Assembly: GCA_023402395.1 (NCBI GenBank)
Contig: JAEYGI010000002.1
Coordinates: 186,001-250,000 of the forward strand
Source: Bacillota bacterium
Lineage (GTDB): Bacteria > Bacillota > UBA4882 > UBA8346
Length of the DNA: 64,000 bases
Direction of reading: 5' to 3'
A model generated the notes under the pieces. It was given only the letters and a program-made list of their open reading frames with translations, did no database searches and was not told the DNA's origin. Positions 1 through 7,167 of this stretch are shown here, piece after piece; positions within the stretch are counted from its first letter, which is position 1; every line of letters starts with the position of its first letter. A program made the translations under genes and the position numbers.

Positions 1-205
1 ATATATTGAATGCTTTTTCATTTTTTCTTTAAGGCCATAGCAATTATGAACCCGTTTGATCCGAACCTGCCGCAGAAGATTCCGTTCTTGGCGAAAGTGC
101 GCAACTTCAAAACTTCCTCATCGTAACAAAATTTACCTTAAAATACATTCCATTTGAATCATAAATTTCCTTTCGTTTGGAAAGTTTTTTCTGCTTTTCT
201 TCCCT

Positions 206-338
206 GACGGGTTTAAAAGCCAAGTGATAAAGCCCAACGATCCGAACTCTCGCCTTGCGGAACTTATTGTGAAGCGGCCTTTTCATTGCTTCCCTGAGCT
301 TTTATGTGCAACTGCGGCCCAAGGCCTTGGGTTTATCA
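206..338 (+). repeat. Dispersed palindromic repeat, family B, copy 1
   Basis: A roughly 130-base intergenic element that begins near AAAAGCCAAGTGATAAAG and ends near GTTTATCACAACGCTT. The same layout occurs at 6773-6905 in the same orientation and at 10966-11097 inverted. The GTGATAAA and TTTATCAC arms are complementary, so the element can fold into a hairpin. The rest of the left edge (1-205) holds no gene I can support. An open frame at 10-126 ends in a plausible tail but has no recognisable family. Confidence 0.6.
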
Positions 339-399
339 CAACGCTTTCAGTGCCGATGACGTTGGATAAAAACGATTGTCCTGGAAAAACTTTTGCATA

Positions 400-867
400 A
401 TGAAAACTTTTTTTCGCGATCGGTTTACCGTCTGGTTTGTCAGCGGAATCGCCGGTTCGGCGCTCAAGGACGCTTTTGGCCTGTTCACTTTGTGGATTGG
501 GTTCTCCAATTATCACATCGTCCAGGTGGCCGCCGATATCTTTCTGGATAAACCGCACCTTGGGATGGTGGGGGGAATTTTGATCGGGATCGTTGCCGAC
601 TTCTCCATGGGCGGCCTGTTCGGCCTAGCCATCGGGGCATTATTGGAGTGGCAAGGCTTTGACAACCATCTGCTCAAAGGGGCCGTTATTGCTTTAGGAG
701 TCTGGATGCTCTTAATCGGGATAATCATGCATTCATTAACGCAAGTATTTGACCTGACGCTTCGCCAGCCGAATGATATCGCCAACTCGATGATTTGCCA
801 CCTGCTGTTTGGAATCAGCGTCGCCTATTTCATTGTCCGGCTGACCCACTGGGTTCAACGGGGATAA
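400..867 (+). CDS. Small polytopic membrane protein, unknown function
   Basis: This gene encodes about 155 residues with four or five hydrophobic, glycine-rich stretches, roughly residues 10-25, 48-78, 88-112 and 128-148, so it is almost certainly an integral membrane protein. I start it at the ATG at 400. An upstream TTG at 376 is in frame, but the GGAAAA at 384-389 sits at ribosome-site distance from the later ATG. No enzymatic motif is visible. The gene stands alone, and an imperfect inverted repeat follows it at 920-949. I do not recognise the family. A YqhR-like or other small membrane DUF is possible, but this is not established. Confidence 0.6.
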   Translation: MKTFFRDRFTVWFVSGIAGSALKDAFGLFTLWIGFSNYHIVQVAADIFLDKPHLGMVGGILIGIVADFSMGGLFGLAIGALLEWQGFDNHLLKGAVIALGVWMLLIGIIMHSLTQVFDLTLRQPNDIANSMICHLLFGISVAYFIVRLTHWVQRG

Positions 868-919
868 GCCAGCCGGGGGGTCACCGGAACATGGCCGGAT
901 ACGCCAGGCGTCACACGGT

Positions 920-949
920 TGAAGGCTTTCGGAAATCCTAAAGCCTTCA
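920..949 (+). terminator. Imperfect stem-loop after the 400-867 gene
   Basis: TGAAGGCTTTCGG and CCTAAAGCCTTCA form a 13-bp stem with one mismatch and a short AAAT loop. No T-tract follows, so termination is only an inference. The core (GAAGGCTT...AAGCCTTC) resembles the perfect hairpin at 5059-5090. Confidence 0.35.
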
Positions 950-1012
950 GTGCTTCGAACAAAAATGATTAACCTCGGTCATCATCTTCCAAATAACCGA
1001 ATAACCGACCGG

Positions 1013-1186
1013 TCAATTGGAATCCGGCAACGGCGGTAGAATTAAAAGCAGCACCAATGCGAAAATGCCGAATAAAAAGCCGCCAACCGCCCATCCGCCG
1101 GCATTGCGGTTCTTGTTCTTGGCAATGCCGGAACAGGCAAAAGCGCAAATACCCCCGAAGACCAGCGTCCAAAGTATCATATCCAT
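1013..1186 (-). CDS. Small membrane protein, 57 aa
   Basis: On the minus strand a GGGAGGAG ribosome site lies 8-9 bases before an ATG at 1186, giving a 57-residue product. It has a hydrophobic segment at residues 4-21, a short basic turn with KNKNRN at 23-28, and a second glycine-rich hydrophobic segment at 30-52 that ends in LPPLPDSN. Two helices around a basic loop with W and GxxFG match the general pattern of small membrane proteins common in Bacillota. The function is unknown. The good ribosome site and hairpin-like topology argue that it is real despite its size. The product sits in the membrane with a short polar C-tail. Confidence 0.6.
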   Translation of the reverse strand: MDMILWTLVFGGICAFACSGIAKNKNRNAGGWAVGGFLFGIFALVLLLILPPLPDSN

Positions 1187-1661
1187 GCTAAAAACTCCTC
1201 CCTTCGGTTCGGGTTAAGTTGGGCTGGTACCCGGTCGCGCGCCGGAAAACTCATACGCCCCCGGACTATTGCCAGCGATAGCCACTCAACTTTCCGGCTC
1301 ATGCTTTGCGCCGAAGCGATCGCCGATCCGTCCCGCGGAGCCGTCGCTTCGACAGGACATTATATGCCGATGGAACAATGGTGATGCTGTCCCAACAACC
1401 GCCGGAACGCCTTTTTCCCCGAGAGAACTGGGGAAGGGGGTTCATCGGGATTTGCGCGTTAAATTTACGAGCCATTATCACATTCCGAACCATAGAATCC
1501 GAACATAAGATGAATCGTAACATCCGGAAATCCCTTTGTAGGTATCCCCCGAAACAAACGGCGCGGTCGAGCGATCCCAACGTTCAATAGGTTACGGGTG
1601 CCGCCCGGATTGAGTTTTAACCGGATCGTTACTTTAGCGGACAAATTGAGGAGGTGCTGTC
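1187..1661. other. Intergenic stretch without a supported gene
   Basis: About 475 bases between two small genes. Several short frames exist on both strands, but none has both a ribosome site and a recognisable product. A loose inverted repeat (CGAAGCGATCG near 1312 and CGTCGCTTCG near 1342) and a weak GCCATTATCAC motif near 1472, reminiscent of family B repeats, are the only structure I see. Confidence 0.4.
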
Positions 1662-1745
1662 ATGGGTGGCTTTGACGGTTGTGGCGACAATTGCAGCTTT
1701 CTGCTGTTCTTAATCCTGATCCTCCTGGTGCTCGGCACCTGTTAG
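1662..1745 (+). CDS. YjcZ-like small hydrophobic peptide, 27 aa
   Basis: A strong TTGAGGAGG ribosome site (1645-1653) precedes an ATG at 1662. The product is 27 residues: MGGFDGCGDNCSFLLF, then a run of I and L, ending in LVLGTC. The short Gly-rich start followed by one transmembrane segment is the hallmark of the YjcZ/YrzE-like sporulation-associated peptides of Bacilli and Clostridia. Here three cysteines (residues 7, 11 and 27) flank the helix, which is unusual. The gene ends 25 bases before an intrinsic terminator, so it forms a complete one-gene unit. Assignment to the family rests on architecture only. Confidence 0.65.
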   Translation: MGGFDGCGDNCSFLLFLILILLVLGTC

Positions 1746-1770
1746 CATATTCCCAACCTTCAACAATAAA

Positions 1771-1798
1771 GGACACCTACGCAGGTGTCCTGTTTTTG
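1771..1798 (+). terminator. Intrinsic terminator, possibly bidirectional
   Basis: A perfect GGACACCT/AGGTGTCC stem with an ACGC loop is followed by TGTTTTTGTT. It terminates the 27-residue peptide gene. It also lies directly at the 3' end of the convergent araC-type gene (stop at 1799), which it could serve too. Confidence 0.85.
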
Positions 1799-2626
1799 TT
1801 ACCAGGGGGATTTATAACGGCCGGGGGAGATTCCCACGGTTTTTTTGAAGATTCGGATAAAATTGGAGTAATCCCCGAAACCCGACCGCTGGCAGGCCTC
1901 GCTAACGTTGTGCCCCTCGTCGAGCAGCTTTTTGGCCAGGGAGATCCGCTTGTAAATGATGTACTCATGAATGGTGCTGCCGGTATATTGCTTGAACAAA
2001 CGGCTCAAATAGTACCTGTTGATGAACAGCCGGCGCTCCAGGGCTTCCAGGGAAAGATCGCCGGCCAGGTTGATTTCGATATAATCGAGCACCGGACTAA
2101 GTTTCTCCGGCACGTTGAGAGCGTTATCCGGACAAGTCCCGGCATTATTGATAAAGACCAGCAGTTCCAGAAATAAGGATAGTTTAAGTACCTCCCCGCC
2201 ACGGTCCCCTTCCTGAACCGCCCCTTCCATCCGGGCGAAAAGCTTCATTACCTCTCCCACCTGGTCCGGCGAGAGGCTAATCCGGTTGGCTTCGCCATCG
2301 GGCCGGCCGGTGAAGCAGCGCAGCAGGTCGAACCGGGGCGAATTGAACACCTGGGCCACCGCGGGTTCAAAATGAATCGTGATCCGTTCATACGGCACGG
2401 CCGAAATAAAGGCCGGCCGGTGAATCTCGTGGCTGTTGATGAGCAGCAGATCGCCGTATTTGAGCGGGTAAACTTTCTTTTCGATCAAATAATTGACGCC
2501 GCCGGAGATGAAAAAGTAAATCTCAAACCGGTTGTGCAGGTGAAAATCGACTTCCGGCGGATTGCTGGTCCGCCGGTGGCTGTAGCTGATGCAGGCGTCG
2601 GCATTGCCGTAATAAAGGTCAAGCAT
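1799..2626 (-). CDS. AraC-family transcriptional regulator
   Basis: This gene encodes 275 residues. The N-terminal half (about 1-130) has the cupin sensor layout: the HLHNRFEIYFFISG motif around residue 29 and GDLLLINSHEIHRP around 58, typical of sugar-binding AraC proteins. The C-terminal 100 residues carry two helix-turn-helix motifs (LSLEALERRLFINRYYLSRL and VSEACQRSGFGDYSNFIRIF) and the usual GISPGRYK ending. It is transcribed away from the isomerase gene at 2822, with about 195 bases between the two starts, so it probably controls that gene and the oxidoreductase at 3897. The inducer is likely a sugar or sugar derivative, which is an inference from the neighbours. Confidence 0.9.
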   Translation of the reverse strand: MLDLYYGNADACISYSHRRTSNPPEVDFHLHNRFEIYFFISGGVNYLIEKKVYPLKYGDLLLINSHEIHRPAFISAVPYERITIHFEPAVAQVFNSPRFDLLRCFTGRPDGEANRISLSPDQVGEVMKLFARMEGAVQEGDRGGEVLKLSLFLELLVFINNAGTCPDNALNVPEKLSPVLDYIEINLAGDLSLEALERRLFINRYYLSRLFKQYTGSTIHEYIIYKRISLAKKLLDEGHNVSEACQRSGFGDYSNFIRIFKKTVGISPGRYKSPW

Positions 2627-2821
2627 GGCATGGCCCCCAAGATGTCAAAAAAAGCGCTATGAATGCCAAAAAAGGCCGAGACTATGGCTTTATTATACAG
2701 TAAACTGGGACCAGATACGAGTCTTTCAGCGGCTGAAATAATAAACATCGGCCGCCATTATCTCAAAACCGCCAAGCAATTGATGGTCCCATCCAGTCAC
2801 GCAACGAAATGGAGGTTTCAA

Positions 2822-3688
2822 ATGAAACTGGCCGTATTTACAGTCAGCCTTCCCGAGTATGATCCGATTGCCACCGTCAAAATCCTGGGCGAGGCCGGCT
2901 ATGACGGAGTGGAATGGCGAGTCGCCGCGTCGGCGCCGGCCGAAAAACCGGCCGATTATACGTATGAACGGCGCTATTGGTCATACAATCTCAGTACTAT
3001 CGACATAAGCCGGATCATTGCCATCGCTCCCGGACTAAAGTCGCTCTCCGGCGCGGCCGGCCTGGAAATCTGCTCACTCACCACCTATCTGGAGCCATGG
3101 CAGGAAGAGGCCATCGAATCGGTCCTGGCCGCGGCCCAAGCCATCGGCTGCCCCAACATCCGGGTCAATGTCCCCAAATACAATGAAACCGAAAATTACC
3201 GGTCGCTGTTCGGCCGGACCCGTGAACAGCTCGGCCGTTTGGAGCAACTGGCCGGCCGGTACGGGACGCGCATCAATTTCGAGATTCATATGGGCAATAT
3301 CATCCCCAGCGCCAGCGCGGCCTTTCGGCTGGTTTCCGGTTTCGATCCCCAGCGGATCGGGATCATCTTCGATCCCGGCAACATGGTCCACGAAGGGTTC
3401 GAAAATTACCGGCTCGGCCTGGAGTTGCTCGGCCAATACCTGGCCCATGTGCATATCAAAAACGCCCTCTGGCGGCAAACCGAAACCGGCGCCGGCGGCG
3501 TCGCGGTATGGCGGCCGGTTTGGGCGCCGCTGAAACAAGGCGCCGCCGATCTGAGGAATTTGATCCGGGCCCTGAAAGCCATCGGCTATGACGGGTATCT
3601 CTCGATCGAAGATTTCTCCAACGAAGCCGATACCCCCACCAAGGTCCGCGAGGGCTACCGGTTTCTCAAAGACTTGATCAATGAATGA
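2822..3688 (+). CDS. Sugar phosphate isomerase/epimerase-like TIM-barrel protein
   Basis: This gene encodes 288 residues starting at the ATG at 2822, preceded by AATGGAGGTTTC; a longer frame begins at 2663 but lacks a ribosome site. The fold is the xylose-isomerase-like TIM barrel (AP_endonuc_2). Visible landmarks are GYDGVEWRV near residue 25, a metal-ligand Glu in INFEIHMGN near 158, FDPGNMV near 183, HVHIKNA near 209 and YLSIEDF near 258. These Glu, Asp and His residues normally bind Mn or Mg. Members isomerise or epimerise keto-sugars and inosose compounds. Its divergent AraC regulator and the downstream Gfo/Idh/MocA dehydrogenase suggest oxidation and isomerisation of a sugar or polyol. 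The exact substrate cannot be read from the sequence. Confidence 0.85.
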   Translation: MKLAVFTVSLPEYDPIATVKILGEAGYDGVEWRVAASAPAEKPADYTYERRYWSYNLSTIDISRIIAIAPGLKSLSGAAGLEICSLTTYLEPWQEEAIESVLAAAQAIGCPNIRVNVPKYNETENYRSLFGRTREQLGRLEQLAGRYGTRINFEIHMGNIIPSASAAFRLVSGFDPQRIGIIFDPGNMVHEGFENYRLGLELLGQYLAHVHIKNALWRQTETGAGGVAVWRPVWAPLKQGAADLRNLIRALKAIGYDGYLSIEDFSNEADTPTKVREGYRFLKDLINE

Positions 3689-3896
3689 GCGGGACGCGGC
3701 CGGTAACGGCCTCAACTCCATCATAACTTCGAATGGGTTTAGGATGCGTGTTCGGGATTTACCCGGGAACCTAAGCTGCCTAAAAGCCCAATGTCATTAA
3801 GGGATCATAACAATTAATGGGAATCAAAAAAAACACCATCGCCCCTTAAAGGGGTAAGGGGTCTAGTTATCGCAACGCTTCTCAAGGAGGGCCAAA

Positions 3897-5033
3897 ATGG
3901 AACAAGTGCGAATCGGACTGCTCGGGCTGGGCTCGATGGGAGCCAATCACGCCAAATACTTCGCCCGCGGCGAAGTGCCCGGGGCGGAACTGGCCGCGGT
4001 CTGCGACGTCCGGCCGGAACGGTTGCAATGGGCCAAGCAGACGCTGGGCGATCAGTTGCTGACCTTTCACGACACGGATCAGTTTCTCGCCAGCCGGGCG
4101 ATTGACGCGGTAATCATCGTCGTCCCCCATTACCACCATCCGGCCATGGCCATCAAAGCTTTTAAACATGGATTGCACGTATTGATCGAAAAACCGGCCG
4201 GAGTCTATACCCGGCAGGTACGGGAGATGAACGAAGCCGCCGCCAAGAGCGGGAAGGTGTTCGGGATCATGTACAATCAGCGGACCAACCCGCTCTATCA
4301 GAAAATGCGCGACCTGGTCCAATCCGACGAATTGGGCGAGTTGAAGCGGACCCAATGGACGGTCACCACCTGGTACCGTTCCCAGAGCTACTACGACTCG
4401 GGCGATTGGCGGGCCACCTGGGCCGGAGAGGGCGGCGGCGTCCTGCTGAACCAGGCTCCGCATCAATTGGATCTCTGGCAATGGATCGTCGGAATGCCGG
4501 TCCGGGTCCGGGCCTTCTGCCAATTCGGCAAGTATCATCAAATCGAAGTCGAGGACGAGGTCACCGCCTACGTGGAGTATGAGAACAACGCGACCGGCCT
4601 GTTTGTCACTTCCACCGGCGAAACGCCGGGGACTAACCGTTTCGAGATCCACGGCGACCGGGGCAAACTGGTGGCCGAAGACGGCAAGCTGGAGTTCTGG
4701 CGGCTCCGGACCCCGGAACGGCAGTTCAACCGGGAGTATAAAGGAGGCTTCGGCCAGCCGGAATGCTGGAAATGCGAGATTCCGATCCAGGGCCGGGAGA
4801 CGGCGCATGCCGGGATCACGGCCAACTGGGTCGAGGCGATCCGCAGCGGTGCGCCGCTCCTGGCGCCCGGAGCCGAGGGCCTTCGCGGCCTGGAACTCTC
4901 CAACGCGATATACCTCTCCTCCTGGACCAACGACTGGGTGAACCTGCCGATTGATGGGGATTTGTTTTACCAGAAACTGCAAGAACGGATCCAGGAGTCC
5001 GCCGCGTCAAAGAACCGCGCCGGCCAGTCGTAA
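3897..5033 (+). CDS. Gfo/Idh/MocA-family oxidoreductase
   Basis: This gene encodes 378 residues with a CAAGGAGGG ribosome site just upstream. A Rossmann NAD(P)-binding start (GLLGLGSMGANHAKYF, residues 7-22) is followed by the family signature EKPAG near residue 98 and the C-terminal domain segment GEGGGVLLNQAPHQLDLW near 178, whose His is commonly catalytic. It is cytoplasmic and should oxidise or reduce a sugar, inositol or amino sugar. It lies 208 bases after the TIM-barrel gene on the same strand, and a perfect 14-bp terminator hairpin follows. The second Gfo/Idh/MocA enzyme at 14295 shares the same GEGGG...NQAPHQLDL block, so the two are probably paralogues acting on related substrates. 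Confidence 0.9.
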   Translation: MEQVRIGLLGLGSMGANHAKYFARGEVPGAELAAVCDVRPERLQWAKQTLGDQLLTFHDTDQFLASRAIDAVIIVVPHYHHPAMAIKAFKHGLHVLIEKPAGVYTRQVREMNEAAAKSGKVFGIMYNQRTNPLYQKMRDLVQSDELGELKRTQWTVTTWYRSQSYYDSGDWRATWAGEGGGVLLNQAPHQLDLWQWIVGMPVRVRAFCQFGKYHQIEVEDEVTAYVEYENNATGLFVTSTGETPGTNRFEIHGDRGKLVAEDGKLEFWRLRTPERQFNREYKGGFGQPECWKCEIPIQGRETAHAGITANWVEAIRSGAPLLAPGAEGLRGLELSNAIYLSSWTNDWVNLPIDGDLFYQKLQERIQESAASKNRAGQS

Positions 5034-5058
5034 AGGCCCGCCAAATTGGATAAGATCA

Positions 5059-5097
5059 GCGAAGGCTTCGGGAGATCCCGAAGCCTTCGCCCTCTTT
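5059..5097 (+). terminator. Intrinsic terminator with perfect 14-bp stem
   Basis: GCGAAGGCTTCGGG and CCCGAAGCCTTCGC pair perfectly around AGAT and are followed by CCTCTTT. It closes the isomerase/oxidoreductase unit and lies between convergent genes. Confidence 0.85.
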
Positions 5098-5111
5098 GGG
5101 CATTCCCACAA

Positions 5112-5420
5112 TCACACCCTAATCTCCTCCACGCCCCGGCTCACTATAGCGACCCAATAGCCGAAAAGCATCCCGTCCATCAACGCCTGGGAATAAATGA
5201 TCTCATCCTGCCGGTTCATTTCCTCCATCCGGCCGCAATCGTATTGGTCCAGCAGTTTCCAATCCTCCGGACTCAACTTGGCGGCGAGCTGTTTCATCAG
5301 CGCTTGCGACCGCTCCCCCAGTTCCCGGAATTCCGGATCGCGCAAGACAATCTGATCCAGAATCAAGGTCAGCCGATCGAGAATGAACTTTTGAATGGCT
5401 TTGCTTTCATCGCTTAACAT
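5112..5420 (-). CDS. Small acidic/helical protein, DUF6809-like
   Basis: This gene encodes 102 residues, mostly alpha-helical and charged, ending in a segment DEIIYSQALMDGMLFGYWVAI. A closely similar tail (DELIYRQGLIDGVRLGYYI) occurs in the 98-residue protein at 38426, so the two are paralogues. Their layout (helical hairpin, then a Gly-containing amphipathic helix) also matches the DUF6809-type proteins at 37095, though more distantly. The ribosome site is AAAGGAGG just before 5420. Function unknown; no enzyme motif. It is convergent with the oxidoreductase gene. Confidence 0.65.
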   Translation of the reverse strand: MLSDESKAIQKFILDRLTLILDQIVLRDPEFRELGERSQALMKQLAAKLSPEDWKLLDQYDCGRMEEMNRQDEIIYSQALMDGMLFGYWVAIVSRGVEEIRV

Positions 5421-5559
5421 GGCCGGGCCTCCTTTGATAAATGACTATTGGACTGAGAAGATAATTTGTTGTCTGTTGGTCTACTTCGGAACTAAAAAAT
5501 TTTTAGATCCATCTTCCGCAAAATAATGTGATAAAGAATATTCTAACCCTCAATCTTGC

Positions 5560-5740
5560 TTTCTCCCGCCATCGGACTCCGCTGATTACCCTCCTTGGCG
5601 CTACGCCTTTTGGCCTTCCTGCCCCGGAGGAGAAACGAAGGTTCTGTCAAAGCAGAAATTAACCCGTATAAATATTAGCTTTCAAAAATTAAACGGTTCG
5701 TTTCTCCCCGGGGGGAGAAAGATAGAATGAGGGGCAGATA
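5560..5740. repeat. Dispersed palindromic repeat, family E, copy 1
   Basis: This stretch holds TTTCTCCCGCC (about 5561) and GGAGGAGAAACG (about 5625), then ACGGTTCGTTTCTCCCCG followed by GGGGGAGAAAGATAG (5692-5725). The latter block recurs in inverted orientation at 30182-30228 with only a few changes. Inverted GGAGAAA/TTTCTCC blocks give several possible hairpins. No gene is visible between 5421 and 5890. Confidence 0.5.
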
Positions 5741-5871
5741 TCCGTTTCTGTAATACTTTTTTGATTCTCTTAAATTACATTATAGTTGACCATCAGCCTA
5801 CATGTCAATCTGATTTTTTTAAAATGTTTTTGACTTGATTTAATCGGCCAGATAAACCACATAAAAATTTT

Positions 5872-5902
5872 TTGGCCTCTTCCTCCTCCCCTATGCTATA
5901 AT
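5872..5902 (+). promoter_or_regulatory. Promoter of the HTH gene at 5926
   Basis: TATAAT at 5897-5902 lies within CTATGCTATAATC. A poor -35 (TTGGCC, 5872-5877) sits about 19 bases upstream, and AGGAGG (5910-5915) follows as the ribosome site. The whole block is duplicated at 6971-7040. Confidence 0.6.
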
Positions 5903-5925
5903 CAATTCCAGGAGGACAATAACCC

Positions 5926-6156
5926 TTGAAAACACCGACCACTTTCGGCCAAAGATTAAAAGAACTACGACGGGAAGCCAAAGTAACCCAGGAAGAACTG
6001 GCCAAAGCGATCGGCCTGTCGGAGATCAATGGCAAAACCGCCGTAACCAAATATGAAAACGATAAGCGGGAACCCGAATATGATACTCTCGTCAAAATAG
6101 CCGATTATTTGCAAGTCTCCCTTGACTACCTCCTGGGCCGGACGAATCAACGATGA
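5926..6156 (+). CDS. XRE-family (Cro/CI-type) HTH regulator
   Basis: This gene encodes 76 residues starting at a TTG (5926) placed 10 bases after AGGAGG. The product is a single HTH_3 domain: FGQRLKELRREAKVTQEELA starts at about residue 7, the recognition-helix region is about 30-47 with TAVTKYENDKREP, and the domain closes with LVKIADYLQVSLDYLLGRT. It is cytoplasmic and dimerises on operator DNA. A six-residue insertion (SEINGKTA) lies between the helices, compared with the related protein at 38071. The downstream 54-residue membrane peptide overlaps its stop by four bases, so the two are translationally coupled. Its target is unknown. Confidence 0.9.
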   Translation: MKTPTTFGQRLKELRREAKVTQEELAKAIGLSEINGKTAVTKYENDKREPEYDTLVKIADYLQVSLDYLLGRTNQR

Positions 6157-6317
6157 TCGAGCGCATTCTGACCTTTACCGTAATTGCTTGCTTCTGCTTT
6201 GGTCTTATCTTCGCATTTTTAAGCGAAGGGGAATCCAAACGCAATCTGGCGAACCTGTATAAGATGTTGGCGATCCTCTTCTTCGTTCTTTTTGTCATTA
6301 TCCCCTGTTTTTTGTAA
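6153..6317 (+). CDS. Small two-helix membrane protein coupled to the HTH gene
   Basis: The ATG at 6153 overlaps the TGA of the HTH gene (ATGA). It yields 54 residues with a hydrophobic helix at 4-23, a polar loop with SEGESKRN at 24-31, and a second hydrophobic helix at 38-54 that ends in IIPCFL. This looks like a membrane hairpin with both ends outside or both inside. The tight coupling to a Cro/CI regulator resembles regulator plus membrane-sensor or toxin pairs. No family is recognised, so the functional link is an inference. Confidence 0.6.
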   Translation: MIERILTFTVIACFCFGLIFAFLSEGESKRNLANLYKMLAILFFVLFVIIPCFL

Positions 6318-6381
6318 CGACTCTCCATCAACCTCCTATCCATCACTTTTCTCTCCCAAACCGCCTTCCGCTCAAACTTCT

Positions 6382-6738
6382 AATCCCCCGGCGCTCCCCG
6401 CCGCGGCTACGGCATTCATTCCCGGAACTACGGCATCAATCGCCCAAACTGCGGCACGGGTTGCCAATTCTCCGGCATTCATTGCCGGACCAGCGGCACT
6501 CAATGCCGAACCAACGGCATTCAATGCCGCAACTGGGGCAAGCGTTCCCCATGCAACGGCATCCATTGCCGGAACTACGGCAAGCGATGCCTGTCAATTG
6601 GGTGTCACTCCCCAAACTGCGGCAGCGAGTGCCGGTCAATTTTCAGCAACTAAATGAGCAAGGGGAATCATTCCCTGTCAATTGTTTGTAAGCGCCGTTG
6701 CTACGGCAACAGTTGCCGCTTCATTCCCAGCCTCCGCC
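6382..6738. repeat. 21-bp periodic array 1 (17 units)
   Basis: Seventeen consecutive 21-base units lie in exact phase from 6382. A typical unit is GGAACTACGGCATCAATCGCC, and the conserved core is CGGCA, five bases, then TGCC. Neighbouring units give TGCCG, six bases, CGGCA, so inverted repeats alternate along the array and many competing hairpins are possible. Read in frame it gives Ala/Thr-rich heptads, but the phasing continues through in-frame stops (TGA at 6655, TAA near 6688). The constraint is therefore on the DNA or RNA, not on a protein. The same architecture with unrelated sequence appears at 29772-30053 and 60160-60432. Confidence 0.85.
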
Positions 6739-6772
6739 GTAGCATTTTCCCCAATCAAGCCGGCTCCATCTA

Positions 6773-6905
6773 AAAGCCATGTGATAAAGTCAAATGATCG
6801 ACTATCGTCTTGCGCAAAGCATTGAAAAAAACGACTTTATCACTTGCTTCTCTGAGCTTTTGGGTACAACCCCCGGCCTTAGGCCGGGTTTATCACAACG
6901 CTTCT
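6773..6905 (+). repeat. Dispersed palindromic repeat, family B, copy 2
   Basis: AAAAGCCATGTGATAAAG begins the element and GTTTATCACAACGCTT ends it. An internal CGACTTTATCACTTGC pairs with the first arm, and CCCGGCCTTAGGCCGGG forms a compact hairpin near the right end. It matches 206-338 and the inverted copy 10966-11097. Confidence 0.7.
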
Positions 6906-6970
6906 AAAACCGCTCCAATAACGGCCCGGTCACCGCCAAAAGGCGCCACGCCAAACAAGCGGTGAATTGG

Positions 6971-7040
6971 CATAAAAAATTTTTGGATTCCCCTTCACCC
7001 CCTATGCTATAATCAATTTTAAGAGGATCAGAACCCTTGA
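6971..7040 (+). promoter_or_regulatory. Duplicated promoter block without its HTH gene
   Basis: CATAAAAAATTTTTGG, CCTATGCTATAATCAATT (TATAAT at 7008-7013), AAGAGGATC and AACCCTTGAA reproduce the promoter, ribosome site and TTG start region of the HTH gene at 5926 almost base for base. No HTH frame follows. It is either a decayed paralogue or a copied promoter, and it lies about 155 bases before the sensor kinase start, so it may now drive the kinase genes. Confidence 0.55.
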
Positions 7041-7167
7041 AGCGTTGAAAAGCCTTCGGCCACGGGCTTACAACGGGATTATAAGTAACCCCCGAACGGT
7101 AAATGGCTCAATCCCGGGCCATGGGAAAGATTGAGAACTTCAATATCAGGTAAAGGGAGACCATTGA

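Noticed and set aside
10..126. 38-residue frame at the left edge ending in VRNFKTSSS
   Set aside because: It could be a gene tail, but an in-frame stop precedes it at position 7, no ribosome site is seen, and the product is not recognised.
6292..6691. Open frames across array 1, giving Ala/Thr-rich or RHSMP-type repeats
   Set aside because: The 21-bp phase continues past their stops, there is no ribosome site, and two different frames look equally repetitive, so the frames follow from the repeat rather than from coding.
6382..6738. CRISPR array
   Set aside because: Units are contiguous 21-mers without separate spacers, and no cas gene is nearby. The same holds for the arrays at 29772 and 60160.
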